This document shows positions 21,380 to 32,492 of a stretch of 53,484 bases of DNA, piece by piece (positions within the stretch are counted from its first letter, which is position 1; each line of letters starts with the position of its first letter). This DNA is from Drechmeria coniospora (taxonomy: Eukaryota > Ascomycota > Sordariomycetes > Hypocreales > Ophiocordycipitaceae): assembly GCF_001625195.1 (NCBI RefSeq), contig NC_054391.1, positions 2,303,626 to 2,357,109 on the forward strand, read 5' to 3'. The position numbers and the translations under genes were made by a program. Under the pieces are notes generated by a model, which was given only the letters and a program-made list of their open reading frames with translations, was not told where the DNA came from and ran no database searches.

Positions 21380-24300
21380 TTCCTTATCCTAATACTTATA
21401 AATTCTATCTATTTCTTAGATATTTAAATCAATTGTAGTTATAATTATTATAGCGCAATTAGCAAACGTACGGCCTAAAGTCTGCGCCTAGAGCTTATTC
21501 TACTACCGGTACGGCGCCGGTTAAAGACAGCTATAGCAGTAACACGCCGCTAAGGTAGCCCAACGGAGGTATATCTATATATCTCGCATATAGTATAAGT
21601 TGCGCTTAATATAGATAGTTAGGAGTCTTTAGCAGTACTATATATAGTACTAGGCCTTAGCCGAGATACAATACTAGGCCTACTGTAGATAGAACACTAC
21701 AGTATCGACCTATATATAGCCGAACGCTACCTTATAATTAGAGCAGCAGGGGGCTAGGTAGTATAAGCAGTAGATATATAGCCGTAGTGCGGTAGCTATA
21801 ACCTTAAGATTATAACTATTTCGTCTATTATAGCCGAACCAAAGAGCTAAGCAGTAGTTACTAGCTTAATAGAGATCTTAGTAGTACGCCGCTAAGTAGT
21901 ACCGAGTACTAAGCCTAGTAGGACGAAGGGATACCTACCCGCTTACCTAAAGGAGTTTACCGACCTATTCGATAAGGCGTAGGCCTCCGGCCTTCCTTTG
22001 CACTAGGGACTAAGGGACTACTATATTAAGCTGCAAACCGGGCCCAATAGGGAACCCCTAGAGCTACCGTAGGGACTATTGTATAATATACTATAGGACC
22101 AATTGTTAGAGGTATAACAGTAGATTACCGAATTATTAGATAAAGGGTAGATATATACTAGCTCCTTAGCGGTAGCGGTACTAATCCTCCTAACCAAGAA
22201 ACCAAGGGGGGGGGTAGCGCTTTTGCATAAATTACTATATACTAAATAAGATTATAATATAGGATAGGTATCCCCTACCGCTAATAAAGGAAACATTATA
22301 CTCCCTATTAGGATCCTATTAGTTTATAAAACTTAACGTACGGGCGGCCTTCTATAAGATCCGTATTGCGCTTGGTAGTAAGTACCTTACGGCATTTTGT
22401 ACTTACTTCGGCTTATTTAAATAGCTAGTCTACCTATTCGGACTTACAGGCGCTCCTGCAATATTCTAGTATTATATTAATAGGGTACTTAGAACTAATT
22501 TAGGTAACTTTATAACGGCCTTTCTAGATAATATCTTAGTATATATAAGCAGCTCTAAGGCAGACTATATTTAAAAGGTAAAAGGGGTACTTTAATACCT
22601 ATATAAAGTAGGTCTATACTTAGACCTAAATAAGTACGCCTTTATAGTTAAGGAAGTTAAGTATTTAGGCTATATTATTTAGGCGGGAGTAGAAATCCGG
22701 ACTAACCTAGTAAAAATAGCTACTATCCGCAACCTGGAGGCGCTAAGGACTATCCAAGAGGTATATAGTTTCCTAGGGTTTACTAACTTTTACCGGGAAT
22801 TTATTCCCTAGTTTGCGGAATTAATAGTACCCCTATTCCAGCTTACTTACAAGGGGTAGCTATTCCGCTAGACTACTAATAAGGATAATGCGTTCGAAGA
22901 ACTAAAGTAACTATTTATATTGTACCCGATCCTAGTATAATAGGATACAAAGAGACTAATATTTATAGAGGTAGATTGTTCCAGTACGGCTTTAGGAGGA
23001 TACCTATTATAGGTAGACGAGAAAGGCATCCTGCGCTTAGTCGTATACTATTTAGTAAAATTAACGGCCGTAAAGCGCAATTATATAATCTACAATAAGG
23101 AGCTCTTAGTAATAGTATACTGCCTTAAGGTATAGTAGGCAGACCTATAAGGGGTATCTATACCGTTTACGGTTCTAACTAACTATAAGAACCTAGAATA
23201 CTTTACCTAACTACGGGAAATCTTAGAGCACTAGGTACAATAGGCTAAAAAGCTCTTACAGTTTAACTTTTATTTACAGTATAGGCCTGGATCTTAAGCG
23301 CAACGGCTAAATATACTATTACGCAAGCAGCAGGACGTAAAGTACTAACCTTAAACTATATAAGTATTATAACCTATATTAATTAGTAGTTTCGGAAGTT
23401 TACTAAGTACCTATAGCGCGCCTATAAAGCAACCGCCTAGCAACCTACTACTAGGATTACGGCTATTCTACAATACTAGCTTATAGGAGCTATAGGACCA
23501 AGCAGTTATTAAGGACCAAACGTATATAGTACGCCTAAATACTATACGTTACGGAGACCGTAAGTTCCCGGACGAAGTAGATATACAAAAACAAGTAACC
23601 AACTGTACCATTAATGCGTACAGTATACTATAGTTCTAAGGGCGCCTATAGCTACTATCGTAGGAACCGCTAACTATATGCATTATCTACTAAGTCTATA
23701 ACTCCCCTATCTCAGGGTACCTAGGACGTAATGCTATATTTACAGCGCTAAAAAGGAATTACTACTAGGATTATATATTAGTAGCGGTAGGACGATTTAT
23801 ACAGAACTACTACTACTACTATAGCTATAAGAGTAGGTAGTACCGCTAGGGCCTACTATAGTAAATAGAGCTGCTAGATAGATATTAGAAATAGATCTCC
23901 GTAGACTTTATAACAGAGCTACCCGCATAAGACGAACAAGTACTACAGTATATAATAGTACTTATAGATAGACTATCTAAGTATATATAGCTAGAAGCTA
24001 TAATATCTATAACAGTAGAAGTATATACCGAACGGTTTAAGGAATACTAATAGTATTTCCGTAGGTTCCCGGAATACATTATATCCGACTAAGGATCAAA
24101 CTAGGTCGGCTAGTTCTAGGTAACATTATACTGTATTATTGGGATCGAACAGCAGCTATCTATAGTATATTACCTATAGTTAGACGGGGGTACGGAACGA
24201 GTAAACTAAAAAGTTTAAGTAATCCTACGTACCTTTATAGCATTTAACTAATTTAACTAACCGGACTATTTAGCGGTATACTAACTAGCGCTAAATAGTA
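21380..24300 (+). pseudogene. Chromovirus pol: protease, reverse transcriptase, RNase H, integrase
   Basis: The protease region holds DCGC-like/SYNYYSAISKR context near 21425-21460. The reverse transcriptase shows TKKPRGG, then the decayed FRTRFG/PFGLTGAP block around 22390-22460 and FLDNILVY at 22521 (second catalytic Asp changed to Asn by GAT to AAT). VKYLGYI is followed by FLGFTNFYREFI. Integrase shows the ISGYLGRNA zinc-finger part near 23700, ISVDFITELP at 23895-23924 and a decayed D...GS block near 24090. Most stops are TAG where Gln or Trp is expected. It cannot encode a working protein as it stands. Confidence 0.8.
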
Positions 24301-24797
24301 GGGACTCTTCTATTACCGGTATAAGCCCGAATAATCTCCTATTGGGATATAAAGTTAACGCAGTACAACGGGTAGAAGCTCCTACCCTAAGCGTAACTAT
24401 AGGTAAAGGGTAAGTAGTAGTATTTATACAGTACTTACGCAAAGGCACTAAGCTAGCCTAGGTAGTAATTGTATTTATACAGTAACGCTTAGAGGAAGAA
24501 TTAAACTCCTACCGGTATTTAGCGGAGCGTTTTTAGGTAGGGGATAAGGTATAGCTAAGTCTACGCTATATAAAGTCTTTATACCTATCTAAGAAGCTAG
24601 ACTAGGTAATAGCTAAGTATACGGTTATAGCTATACCGACCCCTCTAACTATTACGCTAGATATCCCCTAAGGTATATACCCTACCTTTTATATAGACCT
24701 AGTAGAGCGGGCCGTAACGGATCCGCTACCTAGTTAAGCCTTAACGAATATAGAGCTAGGGCTGCTCTTAGTAAAGGACAAGGACGGTATACTACAG

Positions 24798-24926
24798 GAG
24801 GAGTACATTATAGAGGAAATCTTAGCCGCAAAGAACACAAAAGGGTAAGGTAAGTACTACAACGTCCTAGTTAAATAGGCTAGGTATAACTAACCTATAT
24901 AGGAACCGCTAGAAAATCTATAGGAG
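24798..24926 (+). pseudogene. Chromodomain at the end of integrase
   Basis: EEYIIEEILAAKNTKG, then YYNVLVK, then EPLENL, in the order of a chromodomain, with three TAG and two TAA codons at expected Trp/Gln/Arg positions. In chromoviruses this module directs integration to marked heterochromatin, which fits the repeat-dense surroundings. Confidence 0.8.
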
Positions 24927-25178
24927 ACTAAAGTACTAGCAGACTATAAGTAAAAATAGGGTAGCGCACTTACTTATAACGGACTAGTCTCCTTACAATA
25001 ATAGTATTAGTACGGCTTATATTTAACTAGCCCGAAAGGGCTGTAAATAACTCCTCCGTCCTAAACCGGAACGTCTTAAAACAAAGGACCTAAGTCGGGC
25101 CTAAAGAATTCCCAGCCCTAATCGGGGCGCTATAAGTAAGACAAAGTTTTAGCGCTATAGCGCATAAGCGTTAGGCCC

Positions 25179-26273
25179 TTAACGGCCAAGGGGAGGTAGT
25201 AACTCGCTCGAGTTATCCTTAACTAAGGACGAAAGGTAAAGAGGTAGGGCTAGTATAAGGAGGCCATCCGCAAATAGAATATAGTAAGTACAATTTCTAT
25301 TAGGGGCGGTAGAAGGTAAGGCGGTAGTAAGATAAGATAGGCCGGAGCGGTTAGCGGTAGTACAATAGGGGGAGGAGGGGGACTATAGTCCCTAACGGAG
25401 GGGGCGGGGCAAATAAGGTATACCCGCCTTACAGGCGTAGCAGGCAGTAACTAGCTCCTTATAGATTGCGGCTATAAGGCCCGACTGCTGCTATTGTACT
25501 AGCTTAAAGCTATTAAGCCGGGCGTCCTACGCGCCCTAATAGTTGCGTAGGCCTTATACGGCGCTAGCAAAACTACGCACTAGCATCTATAGCTACTACT
25601 ACTATACACTACCGCTACGCAATAGCGTTAGGGCCTACAAGGCTAGCACTAGGGCACCCATAGGGTCGCCGGAAGTCAAGGGCAGTACTACAGTAGCAGC
25701 ACTACGGGCAGTACTACCGGCGGGGGTAAGAGGAGTAGCGGGAACAACGTCGGTAGGAGTCGTCCTAGCGGTATTATAGAGCTTACGCTAGGTGTCGCTA
25801 AGCTAGCAAAATAGGGCGGAGAGGTAAACGCAACAGCCGGGCAATTTAGCCGTCTTAGTACGGGCAGCCGAAACAATATAGTTACCTTCGGCGGCAGTAA
25901 GAACAAGCTTACAGACAATACGGTAGAGGCGCGGATATAGCATTAGTAGGTACGGAATCTATTCGCACCTGCACCAAGCCAAGGCGCAGGTAGTACAGCC
26001 ATTACCGCTACTACGTTTACAGTAGGCAGCGCCAGTACGGACTAAACGTTTAATATAGGGTAAGTATATCTAAGCCTTAGCGGTAGGGACGTTATACTCC
26101 TCGTCCAAGGAGTCTCCCTAGATAGTAAAGCCGCCTATTAACCGAACGGCCAACGCCTTATCTAAGGCATAGCTACAACTAGGGCTATTATTGTTATTAG
26201 GAGGAGGAGGAGGAGTATTAGTAGCAGTAGATATAGCAGCGCAGTAATAGGAAAGTAAGTAATCAACTAACGC
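25179..26273 (-). pseudogene. Antisense open frame between pol and 3' LTR of the chromovirus
   Basis: One minus-strand frame of about 364 codons ends at TAA (25181-25179). Inside it I count about 17 stops: sixteen TAG, one TAA and no TGA, which is what CAG/TGG/CAA codons give after RIP. It is Pro/Asn-rich near its start (PPPPPPNNNNSPS), then reads DEEYNVPTAKA, YLPYIKRLVRTGAAYC, a Cys cluster (CKRSSGNGCTTCALAWCRC), AAEGNYIVSAARTKTAK and KELVTACYACKAG. The same frame is found in the minus-strand copy (48916-50005, there on plus). I do not recognise the protein. It could be an added element gene read from the 3' LTR side, or a fortuitous frame. Confidence 0.45.
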
Positions 26274-26447
26274 AAGCAGTTAGCAATAAGCGGCAATAGG
26301 AACCCCAGTACAGTACGTACTGTAAGGAAGGCAAGAGAGCAAGAGGAAGCAAGAAATTATAACGGTAGCATTAAAGGAAGCAGTAATTATAAAGGAGGAA
26401 AAAGGAAACATACAACTTACCTATAACAAATATATAAAAAATACAGA

Positions 26448-26643
26448 GGGGTAGCGCAATAGGGCCGCAACGGAACCTTAGCTATAAAAGTATCAATATA
26501 CGCACCCAGCAACTACCCGCAAATAGGATAGAGGCAACTACCTACAAACAGGACAAAGGGGTAGCGCAATAGGGCCGTAACGGAACCTTAGCTACAGAAG
26601 CATTAACACATACGCCCGGCAACTACCCGCAAACAGGACAAAG
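26448..26643 (+). repeat. 110-bp tandem duplication near the chromovirus 3' end
   Basis: GGGGTAGCGCAATAGGGCCG occurs at 26448 and 26558. Both units run to CAACTACCCGCAAA. The minus-strand copy has both units too (around 40942-40970 and 48597-48720), with another element inserted in them. Confidence 0.85.
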
Positions 26644-26646
26644 GTA

Positions 26647-26669
26647 AAAAAAAAAAAAAAAAAAAAAAA
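26647..26669 (+). repeat. A23 tract before the chromovirus polypurine tract
   Basis: A run of 23 A. The opposite-strand copy has a 20-T run at 40893-40912 in the same place, so the run belongs to the element. Confidence 0.9.
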
Positions 26670-26720
26670 GTTATTAGGTTAATTAAGGACTACTAAAGGA
26701 ATTAGGGAAGGAGGGGGATA

Positions 26721-26921
26721 TATTATAATATTAGGCTTTACCTAACAGAGCTATATCCTAGGATAGAGCTACGTACTACCGTACGTAACTCGTATCCTAT
26801 AACTAAGCAGGCATTGGAGTATAAGTACTCCAATACCTAGTACCTTAAGTTAGTATTCCGTAGGTTTCTTAATAACTATTTCCGACCACTAGATACTAGT
26901 AGTACTAGTAACTCCATAACA
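26721..26921 (+). mobile_element. 3' LTR (LTR2) of the 7-kb chromovirus
   Basis: TATTATAATATTAGGC ... AACTCCATAACA. The CA end is preserved and the TG start has become TA; compare the 5' LTR, where the reverse happened. Confidence 0.92.
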
Positions 26922-29548
26922 GCCTTTTTAAATAGCTTATTATCCTATTTAGCCTTACCTTTACCCCTACTATCTTTTAGTAGTATATTAACTATATACT
27001 TTATAAATACCTTAATATTTTCTACTCTATATATATAAATAATATACTTATTTACTCCTTAGGGTCTCTTTAGGACTACTATTATAAGGTCTAATAGATC
27101 CTTAGTAAACTTTAAGATACCGGTCTCTAAGTTAATATTAATAAATATATATTTAAAGCTAAAAAAGTTAAATACCTTAGTATAATCCTTATAGCTAGCT
27201 AAGGTATTAAGATAGATCCTAATAAGGTTAAGGCAATCTATAACTAGGTACTACCTACTATAATTAAGGGGGTCTATAGCTTTTTAGGCTTTATAAACTT
27301 TTACTAGTAATTTATTAATAGCTATAACTACTTAATAAAACCCCTTACTACCCTTACTAAGAAAATAGTACTTATTCCTTTTTTCTTTTCCCCCTTAGCT
27401 AAAAAAGTATTTAATATATCTTTTTACCTCCTACCTTATTCTTACTACCTTTAACTATACCTATAAAATAGTACTTAAAGTTAATGCCTTAGGATATTAT
27501 ATTAGTAGGGTACTTTTATAATATAATAATAATAAGGTACTATAACTAATAGTATACTTTTCTACCTATATATTCCTAGCTAAAGCTAACTATACTATTT
27601 ATAATAAGGAGCTCCTTACTATTATTAAATACCTTGCCTAATAAAGCACTAAGCTCTATAGCCTAACTAGCTAATTTAAGATTCTTACTAACTACTTAAG
27701 CCTTAAGGCCTTCTGCTAGACCTATTGCCTTAATAAATACTAATTCTATTAGGTTAACGAATTCTCTTAGTATTACTTTACTATTTACTTCCGCCTTAGG
27801 AGGTTAAATAGTAAATCCAATATACTCTCCTAATATAAGTAGGATATACCTTACTTTCTTAAAGACCTATAGTATTAAAGCTATAATACTATACTTTTTT
27901 TAGATTATCTTTTTACTATAACTTATACCCTTAAACTTACTTTTATCCCCTTACTATTTACTAATACTATACTAACTAACCTTTAGAACCTAGCCCTTAC
28001 TATTAATACTAATTACTAAGAGGCCTAAGAAGCTATAGCCTAAGGTTAATTAAAATAGCCCTTAACCCTATGCCTTAGAATTTAACTCTCTAAATATAAT
28101 CTTAATCTAAAAGGCTACCTTTACTACTATAAATATATATAGATCCCTTACTTTAAACTACTTTATACTTACCTTATATAGAATATATATAATACTTCCC
28201 TTTTAGGCTACTTAGGCAAAGGTATTACTATTACCTTAGTCTTAAGATAGTTCTTTTAGCTAAATTATAGTACCTTTACCTATTGCTTTATTTAGAACTA
28301 CTACTTATATAGTAATAAGTTAGCCTAAAGGGAATATTACTAAGGCCTCCTTAAGCTACTTCCTATTTCTAACTATATTTAGTCTAAAATCTCTATAAAC
28401 TTTATTACTAACCTTCCCTTATCTTATAGGTTTAGTACTCTCCTTATTATTACTAACTAACTTTCTAAAGGTATCCTCCTTATTCTAATAGTATACTATT
28501 ATACTAAAGATATTATATAAGTCTTCCTTACTTATTATATCCCTTACTATATACTTCTAGTAGCTATTATTTTTAACTAAGGCCCTTAATTTATTAATAC
28601 CCTTTAGAAATACCTTTACTACCTCCTTTAAATTACTTATAAACTCTCTATAGTATACTACTTAAAAATAAATAGAATAACTAAATAGGTTAATTAGTAA
28701 GTAAAAGACTACCTTTATGCCTTTTATTTAGTTACTTAAGATAATTAGGCTACCCTACTCCTTAGGGCTACCCTAGCTATTAATAATTATCTAACTTTAG
28801 CTTTTAGAATAAGCTTATTCTTCCTCTCCTATAGGTATAACCTTAACCTTACTTAATTTATTAACTAAATCCCTACTCCTTTTACTTACTAATCCCCTAT
28901 AGCCTAAGCTAAAACTATTACCTATAAGCTTTACTAAGGTATTAAATAGGCCTAGGTAGCTATAGCTATTATATAGAATACCTAATAATACTATACTAAC
29001 TGGTCTTACCCACTAGTAGATAACTTTTAAGTTAGTAACTATATATAGCTTTCCCTCTATAATATTACAACGACTTAGCTATGTAAGAAACTTAATAAAA
29101 AAAAAAGATTAACCTTTACTAAGTTATTACTTTAGTAGGCTCTTGTATATACTAACTTAATACCCCTTTTAGTATTTACCCTATTTTCTATGCCTACTTA
29201 CTTTATTAAGTAGTATTAAACCCCCTCCTATCCTAATAGCTTACTAACTTCTAACTACTTCCTATTATTAGTAAGAATAGTACTAATAAATATACTATTA
29301 ACTATATTAGTGATATTAAATACTACTAAAAAGCCCTATATTATACCTTAGTCTACTAAATAGGCTATACTATTTTAATATAAGAGTTAATATTAGCTAT
29401 TAAAGATATAGTTACTTAGGATAATTTCTTATATAATAACTTAGTACTACTTAAGTTATAGTTTATTTTCTCTATGGTAGTAAAGCTTAGCTTTAGGTAT
29501 AATTACTACCTAAGCCCTTACTCTTATAACCGCTCTAGCTAGGATTTT
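26922..29548 (+). pseudogene. Gypsy pol relic, right part (host of the 7-kb insertion)
   Basis: Continues the frame of 19585-19896: the INNILIYS catalytic box near 27035-27055, then AKKVKYL.IILIAS, DPNKVKAI and SFLGFINFY (to about 27310). RNase H (27330-27900) and an integrase-type region (about 28050-29000) follow. AT-rich, with most stops TAG/TAA. Neither LTR of this element could be recognised; the tandem repeat at 29549 may mark its 3' end. Confidence 0.7.
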
Positions 29549-30130
29549 AATTCCCTAAAGTAAATAAATCCGCCCTAAAAGGAGGACTCTTTATACTACT
29601 TTAACTATAGTAGTATTTATAATACTTAGTCTTCCCCTAATACCTTATAGTATAACCTATAAGACCTATAGGTAAGTAATAGGGAAACCCCTACTACCTA
29701 CCTACCTTCCTTATTATATTATAATACTAAAGCGTTTAATTTTATAGAGGCTAGTGCCTAAAGTAATCCCTTTATAAGTAAGACTAAAGCCTATAAGCCT
29801 ATTTAAAAAGCTATATTACAAGCACCTTAAGATATAGTATATTTCCTAAAGTAAATAAATCTACCCTAAGAGGAGGACTCTTTATACTACTTTAACTATA
29901 GTAGTATCTATAATACTTAGTCTCCCCCTAATACCTTATAGTATAACCTATAAGACCTATAGGTAGGTAATAAGAAAACCCCTACTATCTACCTACCTTC
30001 CTTATTATATTATAATACTAAAGTATTTAATTTTATAAAGGCTAGTACCTAAAGTAATTCCCTTATAAGTAGGACTAAAGCCTATAAACCTATTTAAAAA
30101 GCTATATTATAAGTACCTTAAGATATAGTA
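29549..30130 (+). repeat. 291-bp tandem duplication
   Basis: Two units, 29549-29839 and 29840-30130, align without gaps by eye from TTCC(C)TAAAGTAAATAAATC to CTTAAGATATAGTA. Differences are mostly transitions. Each has GGAGGACTCTTTATACTAC. No coding frame. Whether these are LTR remnants of the Gypsy relic to the left is open. Confidence 0.8.
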
Positions 30131-30257
30131 CTTTTAGTACCCCTTAGTACTTTTTATTACTACTAGGGTACCTTTAGTACCCCCTATTACCCTTAGTAAT
30201 TTCTATTACCCCTTAGTACCCTTTAGTATACTCTATAGCCTTTACTACTTCTAATAC
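30131..30257 (+). repeat. AGTACC-type degenerate satellite, left part
   Basis: Runs of (C)TTTAGTACC and CTATTACCCC with the longer motif AGTATACTCTATAGCCTTTACTAC. It is cut by the Copia element at the TSD AATAC (30253-30257) and resumes at 38522. Confidence 0.75.
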
Positions 30258-31172
30258 TGTTAAAATTACTAGTATTTATACTAGTAAGACTACTTAAATA
30301 GGATACTATCCTATGTATTGCTATTTGCAATACCGGGCAGCAGTACTACTGCTTGCCTATATACTACTACTGTACTGTACGTATAGGTAGTATATTGAGT
30401 TGACGAATTGTACTTGCTATGCAAATTCTTCTTGCTCCGACTTAGTACAATTGATGGCAGTACTACTGCCCAGCCAATTTACTACTATTGCACGTTACGT
30501 GTAAAGTAGTACTTGGTCGACTAAGTAAGATTATTAATCGGGCCGTTAATTAACGCGCTCCTAACTACTATTAGTAGTTGCCCGCTAACAGTACTACTAT
30601 TGCGCGAGAGGACCTACCCAATTGCAACTAGTAGTTGCTTGCTAGTAGTACTACTACTGGCCCGCTCGACTACTGTAGTACTGCTGCTGTACTGTTGCGA
30701 CCGAACCCTAATACTGATTAACCCTGCTAGTTACAACTAACTTGCAGTATAACTTAACCAGAGTATTTGGAGCTACATTAAATACAAGCAGATTGTTGGG
30801 AGATGCATTGTATAGAATTAGACAATATTCCAATACGTATATATTGTACTAATTGAGGTACTACCTTTTAGGTATAAAATAGTCCTCCCTTTCCTATACT
30901 CTTAGATAGTTAGGTATATATAATATACGTACGTATATAAGCAAAGTATAAGAAATACAATAGTCTTTCTTTTCTAAATCGTCCCTTAGTACTACTATTT
31001 AACTTATTTAAATCTATATTCTCTGCCTAGTTACTAACTAGTGTACTTCCTACTGTTACTAACAGCCTTAATTAATATCTATTTTGGATAGTCCGTGCAA
31101 CTAAACTTCTACTACGTACCCTTCCTATTTTACCCCTTTATTCCAAGAGGTAATTCCCCTTTTATTTTAAGA
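30258..31172 (+). mobile_element. 5' LTR (LTR1) of the Copia element
   Basis: TGTTAAAATTACTAG ... TTTTAAGA, 915 bp, RIP-altered. A TATA-like TATAAAATAG lies around 30872. Confidence 0.92.
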
Positions 31173-31184
31173 GGTTATAAGCCC
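31173..31184 (+). other. Copia primer-binding site, RIP-altered
   Basis: GGTTATAAGCCC, one transition (G to A) from the intact GGTTATGAGCCC on the minus strand at 18637-18648. Confidence 0.75.
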
Positions 31185-31927
31185 GGAAGGACTATACTAA
31201 AATCCTCCGGAACAATCGACCTAGCTACCAATACAATAAGTACTACTTGTTGTACTTCCTAACGTACTTCTGCGTACTACTTGTTGTACTTCCTAAAGTA
31301 CTTCTGCTGTAAGTACTACTTACAGTAATTCCAGGAAATTAATTTAACTATAGTATCCAGCTGCTAATACAATAAGTACTACTTATTGTAACTACTAGTA
31401 CTACTAATAGAAAGGTAAACCGAAAATCTAGTTAATAACTAAATTGTATCTGTATTTTTAAAATGGATTCTACTAAGGAAGGTTAGGCTACTAAAACACC
31501 TATTATATTGGAACTTGAGGCAATTATTTAAAGGCAACAACTATAGTATAATAATCTTTCCAATTGGTTCAACCAACTTACGGAACAATTAAACAATACT
31601 ATTATACCAATTTAAAAACGCCTCAACAAAATAGAGCCCGAACATACACCTATCCAAGGAATCCCAGCATATAGTAATAGTACTACTACTACTAAGGTAA
31701 CTAATTTAAGCTCTAATATTAAGCTATCCAAGAAGGTATTTTTATTCCTAGAGTATACTAAGCTTAAAGATACTAAGAACTTTAACTTATAGGAATAATT
31801 ACTTTCTATCTAACTTAGTTCCCTTTGCCTAGAGGAATTTCTAAAAAACCTATTAATTGCTATTAGTTACTGTTAAAATTACTGGTATTTATACTAGTAA
31901 GACTACCCAAATAGGATACTATCCTAT

Positions 31928-32273
31928 GTGTTGCCATTTGCAACACCGGGCAGCAGTACTACTGTTTGCCCATATACTACCACTGTACTGCACGTACAGG
32001 TAGTATATCGAGTTGACGAATTGCACTTGCTATGCAAATTCTCCTCGCTCCGACTTGGTACAATTGATGGCAGTACTACTGCCCAGCCAATTTACTACTG
32101 TCGAACGTCACGTGCAAAGTGGTACTTGGTCAACCAAGCAAGATCATTGATCGGGCCGTCAATTGACGCGCTCCCAACTACTACTAGTAGTTGCCCGCCA
32201 ACAGTACTACTGTTGCGCGGAAGGACCCACCCAACTGCAACTAGCAGTTGCTTGCCAGCAGTACTACTACTGG
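31928..32273 (+). repeat. Row of short hairpins in the LTR1 U3 region
   Basis: Inverted repeats: GTGTTGC/GCAACAC (31928-31946), GGGCA..CAGT/ACTG..TGCCC (31948-31971), GGCAGT/ACTGCC (32069-32083), CAACTACT/AGTAGTTG (32175-32193), CAACAGT/ACTGTTG (32199-32215), CAACTGC/GCAGTTG (32232-32250) and CCAGCAGT/ACTACTGG (32255-32273, one mismatch). Most share the core AGT-ACT-ACT with ACT as loop. Confidence 0.8.
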
Positions 32274-32484
32274 CCCACTCGACTACTGCAGCACTGCTGC
32301 TGTACTGTCGCAACCGAACCCTAATACTGATCAACCCTGCTAGTTGCAACCAACTTGCAGTATGACTCAACCAGAGTATTTGGAGCTGCATTGAATGCAA
32401 GCAGATTGTTCGGAGATGCATTGTATGGAATCAGACAGAATTCCAACACGTGCACATTGCACTGATTGAGGTACTACCTCTCAG

Positions 32485-32492
32485 GTATAAAA
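32485..32492 (+). promoter_or_regulatory. TATA box of LTR1
   Basis: GTATAAAA, kept in the other LTR1 copies. It is about 210 bp downstream of the last hairpin and is followed by pyrimidine-rich sequence. Confidence 0.55.

Larger units (their letters stand above)
19897..26921 (+). mobile_element. Full-length Gypsy chromovirus, 7025 bp
   Basis: Two 201-bp LTR2 copies (19897-20097 and 26721-26921) flank the element, and GCCTT is duplicated at 19892-19896 and 26922-26926. By hand the two LTRs differ at about 14 positions, all transitions. Inside are gag (about 20280-21140), protease (21380-21490), reverse transcriptase (22100-22760, FLDN box 22521-22532), RNase H (22860-23340), integrase (23640-24300, first Asp at 23904) and chromodomain (24798-24926). 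A long post-pol region (24960-26720) follows, with an antisense frame. Frames are broken mostly by TAG. A polypurine tract ends GGAGGGGGATA at 26720. Confidence 0.92.

Noticed and set aside
25543..25918. 78-codon plus and 76-codon minus open frames in the chromovirus tail
   Set aside because: They are in other registers than the long TAG-only antisense frame and lack conservation in the second copy.
31928..32421. Open frames of 145 (+) and 108 (-) codons in LTR1, also at 19034-19527
   Set aside because: They overlap one another on both strands inside a non-coding LTR U3 region and are lost in the other LTR1 copies.
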